A DNA stretch of 64,000 nucleotides from Bradyrhizobium sp. Ce-3. GTDB taxonomy: Bacteria; Pseudomonadota; Alphaproteobacteria; Rhizobiales; Xanthobacteraceae. The DNA lies in contig NZ_BQUV01000001.1 of NCBI RefSeq assembly GCF_022835695.1, positions 248,001 to 312,000 of the forward strand, given 5' to 3'. The notes under the pieces were generated by a model. It was not told the origin of the DNA and ran no database searches. It saw nothing but the letters and a program-made list of their open reading frames with translations. The position numbers and the translations under genes were made by a program. Positions 24,469 to 32,984 of the stretch are shown here, in pieces. The stretch's first letter is position 1. Each line of letters starts with the position of its first letter.

Positions 24469-25719
24469 ATGAGCACCCAGGATGCGACGACGACGGAACC
24501 GGCAAAGCCCGGCGACACCGCGACGGGCCGGCTTTCGCCCGCGATCGTGCTGCTGTTTGCGGTCGCCTGCGGGCTCAGCGTCGCCAACATCTATTCGGCC
24601 CAGCCGCTGCTCGACACCATGGCGCAGGATCTCGGCATCACCCCCGCCGCGATCGGCATCGTGGTGACGCTGACCCAAATCGGCCTCGCCTTCGGCCTGA
24701 TGCTGATCGTGCCGCTCGGCGACCTCTGGGACCGCCGCAAGCTGATCGTCGGCCAGATCATGCTGTCCGCGGCGGCGCTCGTCGTGGTCGGCACCGCGCC
24801 GAACGCGATCGTGCTGTTCTGCGGAATGGTGCTGGTCGGGCTGCTTGCCGTGGTCATCCAGGTGATCGTCGCCTTCGCCGCGACATCGGCCGCGCCGGCC
24901 GAGCGCGGCCAGACCATCGGGACCATTCAGAGCGGCGTCGTGTCGGGCATCCTGCTCGCCCGCTTCGCTTCGGGCACGCTGGCCGATCTCGGCGGATGGC
25001 GCATGGTCTACCTGACCTCGGCGGTGCTGATGCTGGCGATGGCCGCGCTGCTCGCCTATGTGCTGCCGCGGCAGCCGCCGCGGGCGCCGACCGGATCATC
25101 ATATGCAAAACTGTTGCGCTCGACGGCCGCGCTGTTCGCCGCGGAGCCGGTGCTGCGCGAACGCGCGGTGCTCGCGCTGCTGGTGTTCGCGAGCTTCAGC
25201 GCGTTCTGGAGCGCGGTGGTGCTGCCGCTTTCAGCGCCGCCGCTGTCGCTGTCGCACACCGCGATCGGCATGCTCGGCATTGCCGGCCTCGCCGGCGCGC
25301 TGGCGGCGCGCAATTCGGGCCGCCTCGCCGATCGCGGCTGGGGCCAGCGCACCACCGGATTGTCGCTGCTGCTGATGCTCGCCGGCTGGGCCCCGATCGC
25401 CTGCCTGCATGCTTCGCTGTGGCTGGTGCTCGCCGGCGTCGTGATGATCGACTTCGCGGTGCAGGCCGTCCATGTCACCAACCAGAGCCTGATCGTCGCC
25501 GCCCGCCCGGAGGCTTCGAGCCGCCTGATCGGCGTCTACATGGTGTTCTATTCGATCGGCAGCGGGCTCGGCGCGATCGCCTCGACGATGGCCTATGCGG
25601 CCGCGGGCTGGCTCGGCGTCTGCGTGCTGGGGGCTGCGATCAGCGCCATCGCGTTGCTGTACTGGGTCATCGTGGTGAGCAAGACGCCGATGCCGGCGGG
25701 CGTGTGCTCCGAAGCGTAG
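24469..25719 (+). CDS. MFS transporter, probable drug or aromatic efflux
   Basis: The 416-residue protein has about 12 membrane helices, beginning SPAIVLLFAVACGLSVANIY. The helix 2-3 loop has the MFS signature VPLGDLWDRRKLIVG, and FAATSAAPAERGQTIGTI is typical of the group of DHA-like exporters related to YnfM/AraJ. It acts in the inner membrane and is probably proton-driven. GGAGG lies 7 bases before the ATG. The divergent HxlR regulator and the operator at 24424 suggest induction by the exported compound. A longer overlapping frame in this gene has no support. Confidence 0.9.
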   Translation: MSTQDATTTEPAKPGDTATGRLSPAIVLLFAVACGLSVANIYSAQPLLDTMAQDLGITPAAIGIVVTLTQIGLAFGLMLIVPLGDLWDRRKLIVGQIMLSAAALVVVGTAPNAIVLFCGMVLVGLLAVVIQVIVAFAATSAAPAERGQTIGTIQSGVVSGILLARFASGTLADLGGWRMVYLTSAVLMLAMAALLAYVLPRQPPRAPTGSSYAKLLRSTAALFAAEPVLRERAVLALLVFASFSAFWSAVVLPLSAPPLSLSHTAIGMLGIAGLAGALAARNSGRLADRGWGQRTTGLSLLLMLAGWAPIACLHASLWLVLAGVVMIDFAVQAVHVTNQSLIVAARPEASSRLIGVYMVFYSIGSGLGAIASTMAYAAAGWLGVCVLGAAISAIALLYWVIVVSKTPMPAGVCSEA

Positions 25720-25729
25720 TGGACTCGCC

Positions 25730-25813
25730 CGTCATTGCGAGCGAAGCGAAGCAATCCATCGTGCCGCAGGCGGAAAAATGGATTGCTTCGTCGCTGCGCT
25801 CCTCGCAATGACG
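25730..25813. repeat. Palindromic repeat family B, copy 1
   Basis: The 84-base element starts CGTCATTGCGAGCGAAGCG and ends CTCGCAATGACG, with complementary internal halves (GAAGCAATCC and GGATTGCTTC). It fills the gap between the convergent MFS and rsmB genes. A second copy lies at 35555-35640. Confidence 0.88.
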
Positions 25814-25825
25814 GCGAAAAAAACC

Positions 25826-27124
25826 TCACCCCTTCTTCAGCATCGAGACGAAGAATCCATCCGTGCCGGTGCGGCGCGGCGTCATCAGCAGGCCTTCCGG
25901 CGACAGCAGCGCGGCCTCCGCGAACGCTTCGGCCTTGTCCCACAGCACCGATGCGGTCTGCTCCGGCGGCTGCACCGAGAATTCCGGATGCCGCGCGATG
26001 AACGCCTTGACCTGCTCGCCGTTCTCCTCCGCCAGCACCGAGCAGGTGATGTAGGCGATCCGGCCGCCGGACTTCACCAGCGGCGCGGCGCGCGCCAGCA
26101 CCTCGGCCTGGTCCTTCAGCCGCACCTCGAGCGCGCCCGGGCGCATCCGCCATTTGGCGTCGGGATTGCGGCGCCAGGTGCCGGTGCCGGTGCACGGCGC
26201 GTCGATCAAGACCAGATCGGCGGAAGCCTTGATGTCGGACAGCACCTCCTCCTCGCCGCGCGGCGTGCGCACATCGCAATTGTGCACGCCGGCGCGCGAC
26301 AGCCGCTCATGGATCGGCACGAGCTGGCGCTTGTCGCTGTCGGTCGCGATCAGCCGGCCCTTGCCTTGCATCATCGCCGCAATCGCCAGCGTCTTGCCAC
26401 CGGCGCCGGCGCAGAGATCGATCACCTGCTCGCCGGGCTTGGCGGCCGAGAACAAAGCGGCGAGCTGCGAGCCCTCGTCCTGTACCTCGATGGCGCCCTT
26501 GATGAAATCCTCCTCGGCATGGATGCCGGGATTGCGCGCATCGGCGCCGAGCTCGATGCGCAGCCCAAGTGGCGACCACGGCGTTTCCGAAGCACCCAGA
26601 TGCGACAGCCGCGGCAGCAGCTTCTCGCGCTTGCCGCGCAGCGTGTTGACGCGCAGATCGAGCGGCGCCCGGCTCGCCATCGCGGTCGCTTCCGCGGCAC
26701 GGTCGTCGCCGAACACCTTGGCCAGATGCGGGTCGAGCCAGTCCGGATAATCACCTGCGACATGCGCCGGCGCCTCCTTGAGGGAACGCGAGGTCAGTGC
26801 GGCCTCTTCAGCCGCAGTCAGCTGTTCCGGCGCGAACCGGCCGCCATCGCACAGCGCCGAGATCGTCGGGACATCCATGCCGCGCTCGAGCTTGAGCATG
26901 CCGAGCACCCGCGAGCGGGCGCTGGCATCGTCCATCAAATAGGCCGCGGAGGATTGCCGGCGCAGCACGTCCCAGATCAGGCCGGAGATCGCGGCGCGAT
27001 CGCCGGAGCCGGCATAGCGGTGCGCGGTGCCCCATTCCTTCAGCGCTTTCGCCGCAGGAATGCGCTGGGCGTCGATGGTGGCGATCAGCTCGATCGCGGC
27101 GGAGAGCCGGGCAGCGGGGGTCAT
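25826..27124 (-). CDS. rRNA cytosine-5 methyltransferase (RsmB/NOP2/Sun family)
   Basis: The 432-residue protein has an N-terminal NusB-like helical RNA-binding part, then a Rossmann methyltransferase domain. SAM-binding IDLCAGAGGKTLAIAA is near residue 240. The two family cysteines are in LIDAPCTGTGTWRRNPD and AYITCSVLAEENGEQV; the second is the catalytic nucleophile. Escherichia coli RsmB methylates C967 of 16S rRNA; other NOP2/Sun members modify other positions, so the exact target is less sure. It lies 22 bases downstream of the MAPEG gene on the same strand and probably shares its transcript. Confidence 0.92.
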   Translation of the reverse strand: MTPAARLSAAIELIATIDAQRIPAAKALKEWGTAHRYAGSGDRAAISGLIWDVLRRQSSAAYLMDDASARSRVLGMLKLERGMDVPTISALCDGGRFAPEQLTAAEEAALTSRSLKEAPAHVAGDYPDWLDPHLAKVFGDDRAAEATAMASRAPLDLRVNTLRGKREKLLPRLSHLGASETPWSPLGLRIELGADARNPGIHAEEDFIKGAIEVQDEGSQLAALFSAAKPGEQVIDLCAGAGGKTLAIAAMMQGKGRLIATDSDKRQLVPIHERLSRAGVHNCDVRTPRGEEEVLSDIKASADLVLIDAPCTGTGTWRRNPDAKWRMRPGALEVRLKDQAEVLARAAPLVKSGGRIAYITCSVLAEENGEQVKAFIARHPEFSVQPPEQTASVLWDKAEAFAEAALLSPEGLLMTPRRTGTDGFFVSMLKKG

Positions 27125-27146
27125 TGAACTCTTTCGGTTGGGCGCA

Positions 27147-27569
27147 TCAGATCAGCAGCAGGATCTTGAGCGCGAAATACAGCCACATCGCCGCCAGCAC
27201 CAGCACGCCGGCGAACCAGGCGAGCGAGCGCGGCCGCACGTCGTTGGAGGTGACGAAGACGCCGGCATGGGCGAACCGTGTCACCACGAACACCCAGGAC
27301 ATCAGCACGATGAACAGATCGGCATGGCGGATCGGCAGCGCAATGGCGATCAGGACATAGAACAGTACCGGCAGCTCGAACTGGTTGGCAAAACAGTTGC
27401 CGAGCTGGGTGGCGCGCTCCGGCCAGTTCGGCTGGCGCAGCGCGATGTCGCGCATCTTGGTCTCACCGCTCGCCAGCGTCCGCGTGCGCAGCGTCGCCAT
27501 CCCGAACAAGAGCGCGAAGGTGAGCCCAATCTGGATGAAGACCGGCAATAGAACCATTTGAACCGACAT
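27147..27569 (-). CDS. MAPEG-family membrane protein
   Basis: The 140-residue protein has four predicted membrane helices. Segments typical of the MAPEG family are the first helix QMVLLPVFIQIGLTFALLFG, the cytoplasmic loop RQPNWPERATQLGNCFANQF with its Asn, Glu and Phe positions, and ELPVLFYVLIAIAL. Eukaryotic members act in eicosanoid and glutathione metabolism; bacterial members mostly have unknown functions. It lies directly upstream of rsmB and is transcribed with it. Two ATG codons in a row begin the frame; the second (27569) is used here. Confidence 0.85.
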   Translation of the reverse strand: MSVQMVLLPVFIQIGLTFALLFGMATLRTRTLASGETKMRDIALRQPNWPERATQLGNCFANQFELPVLFYVLIAIALPIRHADLFIVLMSWVFVVTRFAHAGVFVTSNDVRPRSLAWFAGVLVLAAMWLYFALKILLLI

Positions 27570-27708
27570 CAAGAATCTCCCTCAGCCACGGGCGCCCGGC
27601 CGCCCTCTTAGCCGCCACTGCCGCCCAACACAATGAAGCCTTCCAGTAAGGCGCCTAGGCAGCCCGTTGAACCATCACCCGAGCCCGGGTGACCAACTCC
27701 CAGGACCA

Positions 27709-28176
27709 ATGGCGGTTTCAGCCCTCACGTTTGGCGCAATGAGCATCATCACCCCGATCCTCGACGGCGCGGCCGGGGCGGCCGCGGCTCTCGGCGATCT
27801 CCTCACGCCCCTGCTGAAGGCGATCGATCCCGGCACCGGCTGGTTCGACGACGCAGCCGATGGCGGGCTCGGCATGGTGATGGCGGGGCTGGCCGGCGTC
27901 GCCACGGCGCTGCTGGTTGCGATCCTGCTCTCGGTCTATTTCCGCAGCGGCTATCGCTCGACGCGCGACATCGTCAGGGATGCGCTGGTCACGACGCTGG
28001 TGCTCGCCCTGCTCGGTTTCGCGGCCTACGACGTCAGGCGCGACGCGCTGGCCTATTTCGGGCTCGACGCGCCGCCGGCCGCCACGGGAACCAATCTGCC
28101 CGATACGGGACTGCTCGGAGGCCGCGCCAGGCCGCCCGCGGCGTCGACGTCCGCGATGCGGCAGCTGGCGATCTAG
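27709..28176 (+). CDS. Hypothetical membrane protein
   Basis: No family is recognised. From ATG 27709 (MAVSALTFGAMSIITPILDG) the product is 155 residues. It has an Ala/Gly-rich N-terminus and two probable membrane helices (GMVMAGLAGVATALLVAILL and ALVTTLVLALLGFAAYDV) separated by a short basic loop RSGYRSTRD. The C-terminus is Pro/Ala-rich and probably disordered. An AGGA sequence precedes the start. It stands alone between the divergent MAPEG gene and the metallophosphoesterase. After its TAG stop the frame continues open for 19 codons through a tandem repeat. Confidence 0.62.
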   Translation: MAVSALTFGAMSIITPILDGAAGAAAALGDLLTPLLKAIDPGTGWFDDAADGGLGMVMAGLAGVATALLVAILLSVYFRSGYRSTRDIVRDALVTTLVLALLGFAAYDVRRDALAYFGLDAPPAATGTNLPDTGLLGGRARPPAASTSAMRQLAI

Positions 28177-28192
28177 GCTCCGCGCCGCGCGT

Positions 28193-28224
28193 TCAAACAA
28201 GTGATCAAACAACCTATCAAACAA
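28193..28224 (+). repeat. Three TCAAACAA repeats at 12-base period
   Basis: TCAAACAA occurs at 28193, 28205 and 28217, exactly 12 bases apart, separated by unrelated four-base linkers. The block lies 78 bases upstream of the metallophosphoesterase start. A two-unit version occurs on the opposite strand at 30754-30773, about 100 bases upstream of the MDR oxidoreductase gene, in the same orientation relative to that gene. Regular spacing close to one helical turn suggests protein binding, but coding remains possible. Confidence 0.6.
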
Positions 28225-28301
28225 CGCGTCGAATAAGACGGCGAAATCGTCATCGTTCCGACTTCGCGCCGACCTATGCTCCGCGTGAAAGGGATCGATG
28301 C

Positions 28302-29141
28302 ATGCCCCAGTTTCGCCTGACCCAAATCTCCGACACTCACCTCGCGCGCCGCTTCAAGCCGCTCGTCGACAATTTTCATCGCGTCAGCGAGCACATCGAT
28401 GCGACGCGGCCGGATCTGGTGCTCAACTCCGGCGACGTCTCGTTCGACGGGCCGACCAGCCGCGACGATCTGGTATTCGCCAAACAATTGCACAACGCGC
28501 TGCCGGTCGATTGCCTGTATCTGCCGGGCAATCACGACATCGGCGACAATCCGACCGCGGTCGGTCCCACGCCTTCGCAGCTGCCGACCGAGGACACGCG
28601 CCGCGCCTTCACCTCGGTGCTCGGCGAGGACCGCTGGCATTTCGACGCCGCCGGCTGGTGCTTCATCGGACTGAATTCGCTGATCATGAACACCGGCCTC
28701 GACAGCGAGGCCGCGCAGTTCGACTGGCTCGCGGGCACGCTCGACAAGGCCGTCGGCAGACCGGTCGCACTGTTCCTGCACAAGCCGCTCTATCTCGACC
28801 TGCCCTACGATGCCGAGCGCGTCGAGACCGCGATCCGTTTCGTGCCGCAACCGGCGCGGCGCCGCCTGATCGAGATGTTCGGCAAGGTCGATTGGCGCCT
28901 GGTCGGCAGCGGCCATGTGCATCAGCGCCGCGACTACACGTTCGAGCATGTCCGGCACATCTGGGCGCCCTCGGCCGGCTTCATCATTTCAGACGCGCGG
29001 CAGGAAGTGATCGGCATCAAGGAAGTTGGTCTGGTCGAATATCGCTTCCAGCCCGACAGCTTTGAAGTGCGCCACATCAGGGCCAAAGGCCAGGTCGATG
29101 TCGACCTGGACATGCTGCTCGGCAAGCAGCCCGCCGCTTGA
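28302..29141 (+). CDS. Calcineurin-like metallophosphoesterase, CpdA/GpdQ-like
   Basis: The 279-residue protein has the five metallophosphoesterase blocks: ISDTHLA (Asp-X-His), NSGDVSFDG (Gly-Asp), LPGNHDIGDNP (Gly-Asn-His-Asp), FLHKPLYLD (His) and GSGHVHQRRDY (Gly-His-X-His). These residues bind two metals and hydrolyse phosphomono- or diesters. Resemblance to cyclic-AMP and glycerophosphodiester phosphodiesterases is general, so the substrate is open. No signal peptide is seen. The upstream region contains the tandem TCAAACAA element. The stop lies six bases from the convergent small membrane-protein gene. Confidence 0.9.
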   Translation: MPQFRLTQISDTHLARRFKPLVDNFHRVSEHIDATRPDLVLNSGDVSFDGPTSRDDLVFAKQLHNALPVDCLYLPGNHDIGDNPTAVGPTPSQLPTEDTRRAFTSVLGEDRWHFDAAGWCFIGLNSLIMNTGLDSEAAQFDWLAGTLDKAVGRPVALFLHKPLYLDLPYDAERVETAIRFVPQPARRRLIEMFGKVDWRLVGSGHVHQRRDYTFEHVRHIWAPSAGFIISDARQEVIGIKEVGLVEYRFQPDSFEVRHIRAKGQVDVDLDMLLGKQPAA

Positions 29142-29147
29142 GCGGCG

Positions 29148-29405
29148 TCAACTGCGCGCCGCGTCGTTCAGGTCGCGCTTGATGACGGTGAGCAGGGCCT
29201 GCAACGAGTCCTTGTTCGGTTGCGGCGCGGCCGGCGCCGGCCGCACGCGCGTCACTTGCGGCATGACACGGACCGGCTCCGTGTCCGGCTCCTCCGCGAC
29301 GAATTTTCCATGCAAGACGTCGTCGCGGCGGCCCATGACGAACATTGTCGCCCAATAGCCGACGGCGAGGAGAATGACCCCGGAAACAATCAGTTCAAAA
29401 ATCAT
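29148..29405 (-). CDS. Small single-span membrane protein of unknown function
   Basis: From ATG 29405 (MIFELIVSGVILLAVGYWAT), with AGGTG six bases upstream, the product is 85 residues. One N-terminal membrane helix is followed by a charged linker containing GRRDDVLHGKFVAEE, a Pro-rich stretch and a C-terminal helix NKDSLQALLTVIKRDL. The frame is open further upstream, but those codons run through a terminator-like region. The family is not recognised. It is the second minus-strand gene after the MDR oxidoreductase, though a probable terminator separates them. Confidence 0.6.
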   Translation of the reverse strand: MIFELIVSGVILLAVGYWATMFVMGRRDDVLHGKFVAEEPDTEPVRVMPQVTRVRPAPAAPQPNKDSLQALLTVIKRDLNDAARS

Positions 29406-29482
29406 GACTACACCTGAAATATAGCCATATTGAATCAACTGCCGCCGGTCTCCGTCAAGCAAATGGGGGCCGAAAAGCCCCC

Positions 29483-29507
29483 AAAAACCCGCCATTGTGG
29501 CGTTTTT
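29483..29507. terminator. Probable bidirectional intrinsic terminator
   Basis: The stem CGCCA/TGGCG with a 3-base loop (29490-29502) is followed by TTTTT on the plus strand. On the minus strand the same stem is followed by GG and TTTTT (complement of 29483-29487). It would end minus-strand transcripts from the MDR gene. A second hairpin, GGGGGC/GCCCCC, lies at 29465-29482. Confidence 0.5.
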
Positions 29508-29535
29508 GATACTTTGTTGCGCGGAATGGGAGCTA

Positions 29536-29617
29536 GAGCCCCGTGGAACGGGGCTCCAGATTCCTATTTTGACGCGTTTTCTTCACGCGAACCGGTACCC
29601 GCTTCGCTCGAAAACGG
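29536..29617 (-). repeat. Dispersed intergenic element H, copy 2, with hairpin
   Basis: In inverse orientation to 6831-6929, the segment 29567-29617 repeats the 50-base module (TTTTGACGCGTTTTCTTCAC on the plus strand). It is again followed, in its own direction, by a hairpin at 29536-29556 (arms GAGCCCCG/CGGGGCTC). The module is conserved while the hairpin sequence differs, so structure rather than sequence is kept. Confidence 0.82.
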
Positions 29618-29634
29618 TTTGGTAGGCCCTCGCT

Positions 29635-30657
29635 TCACGCCTTGTCGGGCCCGATCCGGACCAGCTGCTTGCCGAAATTGGCGCCCTTGAGCAGGCCCAT
29701 GAAGGCCTCCGGCGCGCTGTCCAGGCCCTCGGTCACGAACTCCTTGTACTTGACCTTGCCCTCGCGCACCCACTGCGACATGTCGCGGAGGAAGTCGCCA
29801 TGCATGGCGGCGAAGTCGCTGACGATGAAGCCGCGGAAGGTCAGCCGCTTGGTCAGGATGTTGCGCATCATCGCGCCGGCCCATTTCGGGGCGTGCGCCT
29901 CGGTGTCGTTGTAATGCGCGATCAGGCCGCACACCGGAATGCGCGCGAACGCGTTGAGCAGCGGAAACACCGCGTCGAACACCGCGCCGCCGACATTCTC
30001 GAAATAGACGTCGATGCCCTTCGGACAGGCTTCCTTGAGCTTCGCCGCGAGGTTGGGATCGCGATGGTCGAGGCACTCGTCGAAGCCGAGCTCATTCTTG
30101 ACGTAGGCGCATTTGTCCTTGCCGCCGGCGATGCCGATCGCCCGCGCGCCCTTGATCTTGGCGATCTGGCCGACCGCCGAGCCGACCGCGCCGGACGCGG
30201 CCGCGACCACCACCGTCTCGCCCGCCTGCGGCTTGCCGATCTCGAGCAGGCCGGTATAGGCGGTCATGCCGGGCATGCCGAGCACACCGACCGCGGTCGA
30301 GATCGGTGCGAGCTTCGGATCGATCTTGGCGAGGCCCTTGCCGTCGGACAGCGCATGCGTCTGCCAGCCCGCGCGCGACAGCACGATGTCGCCCTTGGCA
30401 AAGCCGGGATTGTTGGAGGCGATCACCTCGCTCACCGTACCGCCTTCCATCACGCCGCCGACCGGCACCGGCGCGGCATAGGACGGACCGTCGGCCATGC
30501 GGCCGCGCATATAGGGATCAAGCGACAGCCAGATGGTGCGCAGCAGCACCTCGCCCGCGCCGGGCGCCGGCGGCGTGTAGTCCTCGAGCCTGAAATTGGC
30601 CGGCGTGGGCTCGCCATGCGGGCGCGAGGCCAGAACGATGCGCTTTCCTTGGGACAT
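29635..30657 (-). CDS. NADP-dependent MDR oxidoreductase (zinc-free, CurA/LTB4DH-like)
   Basis: The start is ATG 30657 (MSQGKRIVLASRPHGEPTPA), after GGAAACCCC. The 340-residue protein is a medium-chain reductase without zinc ligands. It has LDPYMRGRMADGPSYAAPV, the cofactor motif VVVAAASGAVGSAVGQIAK and a C-terminal TKRLTFRGFIVSDFAAMHG. Family members reduce 2-alkenals and alpha,beta-unsaturated ketones with NADPH and act in detoxification. It is transcribed alone; a two-unit TTTCAAACA repeat lies about 100 bases upstream and a probable terminator lies downstream. Confidence 0.92.
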   Translation of the reverse strand: MSQGKRIVLASRPHGEPTPANFRLEDYTPPAPGAGEVLLRTIWLSLDPYMRGRMADGPSYAAPVPVGGVMEGGTVSEVIASNNPGFAKGDIVLSRAGWQTHALSDGKGLAKIDPKLAPISTAVGVLGMPGMTAYTGLLEIGKPQAGETVVVAAASGAVGSAVGQIAKIKGARAIGIAGGKDKCAYVKNELGFDECLDHRDPNLAAKLKEACPKGIDVYFENVGGAVFDAVFPLLNAFARIPVCGLIAHYNDTEAHAPKWAGAMMRNILTKRLTFRGFIVSDFAAMHGDFLRDMSQWVREGKVKYKEFVTEGLDSAPEAFMGLLKGANFGKQLVRIGPDKA

Positions 30658-30753
30658 AGGGGTTTCCTCTTGCGGTGATTGTTTCGTGGCGCACACGTAG
30701 TCATGCAATCCAGTTCCCCGCAAGGGAGATGGATTTGCTCTTTCGCGTCGAAC

Positions 30754-30773
30754 TGTTTGAAACGTTGTTTGAA
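30754..30773 (-). repeat. Two TGTTTGAA repeats at 12-base period
   Basis: TGTTTGAA occurs at 30754 and 30766 on the plus strand, 12 bases apart. On the minus strand this reads TTCAAACA twice, the same core and period as the block at 28193-28224. It lies about 100 bases upstream of the MDR gene start and may be an activator or repressor site. Confidence 0.5.
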
Positions 30774-30816
30774 ATGACGGGCGTCATGCCGAACGACGTC
30801 GCGCAAATACGACCAT

Positions 30817-30919
30817 CGTCATTCCGGGGCGTGCGAAGCACGAGCCCGGAATCCATTCATCCACCACCGATGAGGCTCGATGGATTCCGGGCTCTCGCTT
30901 CGCGAGCCCCGGAATGACA
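30817..30919. repeat. Palindromic repeat family C, copy 1
   Basis: The 103-base element begins CGTCATTCCGGGGC and ends GCCCCGGAATGAC, with internal complementary halves (GCCCGGAATCCAT/ATGGATTCCGGGC). It ends two bases before the guaB stop codon on the plus-strand map, so it forms the immediate 3' flank of the guaB transcript. A relative lies at 48476-48619. Confidence 0.9.
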
Positions 30920-30920
30920 G

Positions 30921-32447
<1,527 letters not shown>

Positions 32448-32591
32448 TTACGGATGAACGCCGCCTGCGGCGACGCTGCTGCGTCACCGTCGAATCGGCG
32501 CCCATCGGTGGGGTTGACGCTGGTCGATAGCATGGCGGCATGACGAATCAAAGCGTTTGCCAGCCATGCACAGGCCTTTTTACGGGCCGCT

Positions 32592-32843
32592 TCAGGGGAC
32601 CCTGTAACCCGGCGGCGGCCCGTGGCGGCGGATCGCCTCGACCATCTCGCGGTGCCGGCGGTCTTCCCGCTTCATGTGGACCGCGATCACCGCATGGGCC
32701 GACGGCACCAGCAGCAAGATGTGGAAAAACAGCCCGAAAATCGCACAAAACACGATCAGGACCAGATTGAAGATGGCCGAAAACGGCTGTCCGTTCAGGA
32801 GCAGCCCGATCGGCGGCAAGAGAGCGGCTAGGACGTAGATCAC
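32592..32843 (-). CDS. Small membrane protein, YqaE/Pmp3-like
   Basis: The start is probably GTG 32843, with an AGAGGTG-type site upstream, giving 83 residues. The first 50 residues form two membrane helices with the pattern IYVLAALLPPIGLLLNGQPF and FNLVLIVFCAIFGLFFHILL, similar to Pmp3/YqaE proteolipids (LLPP and a G-P-F turn). It continues to a charged helix HMKREDRRHREMVEAIRRHG that is longer than in typical members. Pmp3 relatives affect membrane potential and salt stress. An ATG ten codons upstream is an alternative start. The family assignment is moderately sure. Confidence 0.68.
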   Translation of the reverse strand: MIYVLAALLPPIGLLLNGQPFSAIFNLVLIVFCAIFGLFFHILLLVPSAHAVIAVHMKREDRRHREMVEAIRRHGPPPGYRVP

Positions 32844-32984
32844 GGCGGGCACCTCTAACGCGGGCGGATGCATACCAGCGTCACGGAGGATTTAGGGCGT
32901 TTGGCCGGTTCCGCAATAGCGTGGCCGCGGGCAGGATGATATGGCCCCCTCGCCCGCCTTTTTCAGCACAGCTGTCCTGTTTTG

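Noticed and set aside
24450-25811. Overlapping plus-strand frame of 453 codons in the MFS gene
   Set aside because: It has almost no hydrophobic segments and is very Arg-rich, while the frame starting at 24469 is a clear 12-helix transporter.
28177-28236. Stop-codon readthrough extension of the 27709 protein through the TCAAACAA block
   Set aside because: A single TAG with no known readthrough context; the spacing pattern is also explained as DNA-binding repeats.
28193-30773. CRISPR-like interpretation of the short TCAAACAA repeats
   Set aside because: Units are 8 bases with 4-base linkers, far from CRISPR repeat and spacer sizes; no cas gene.
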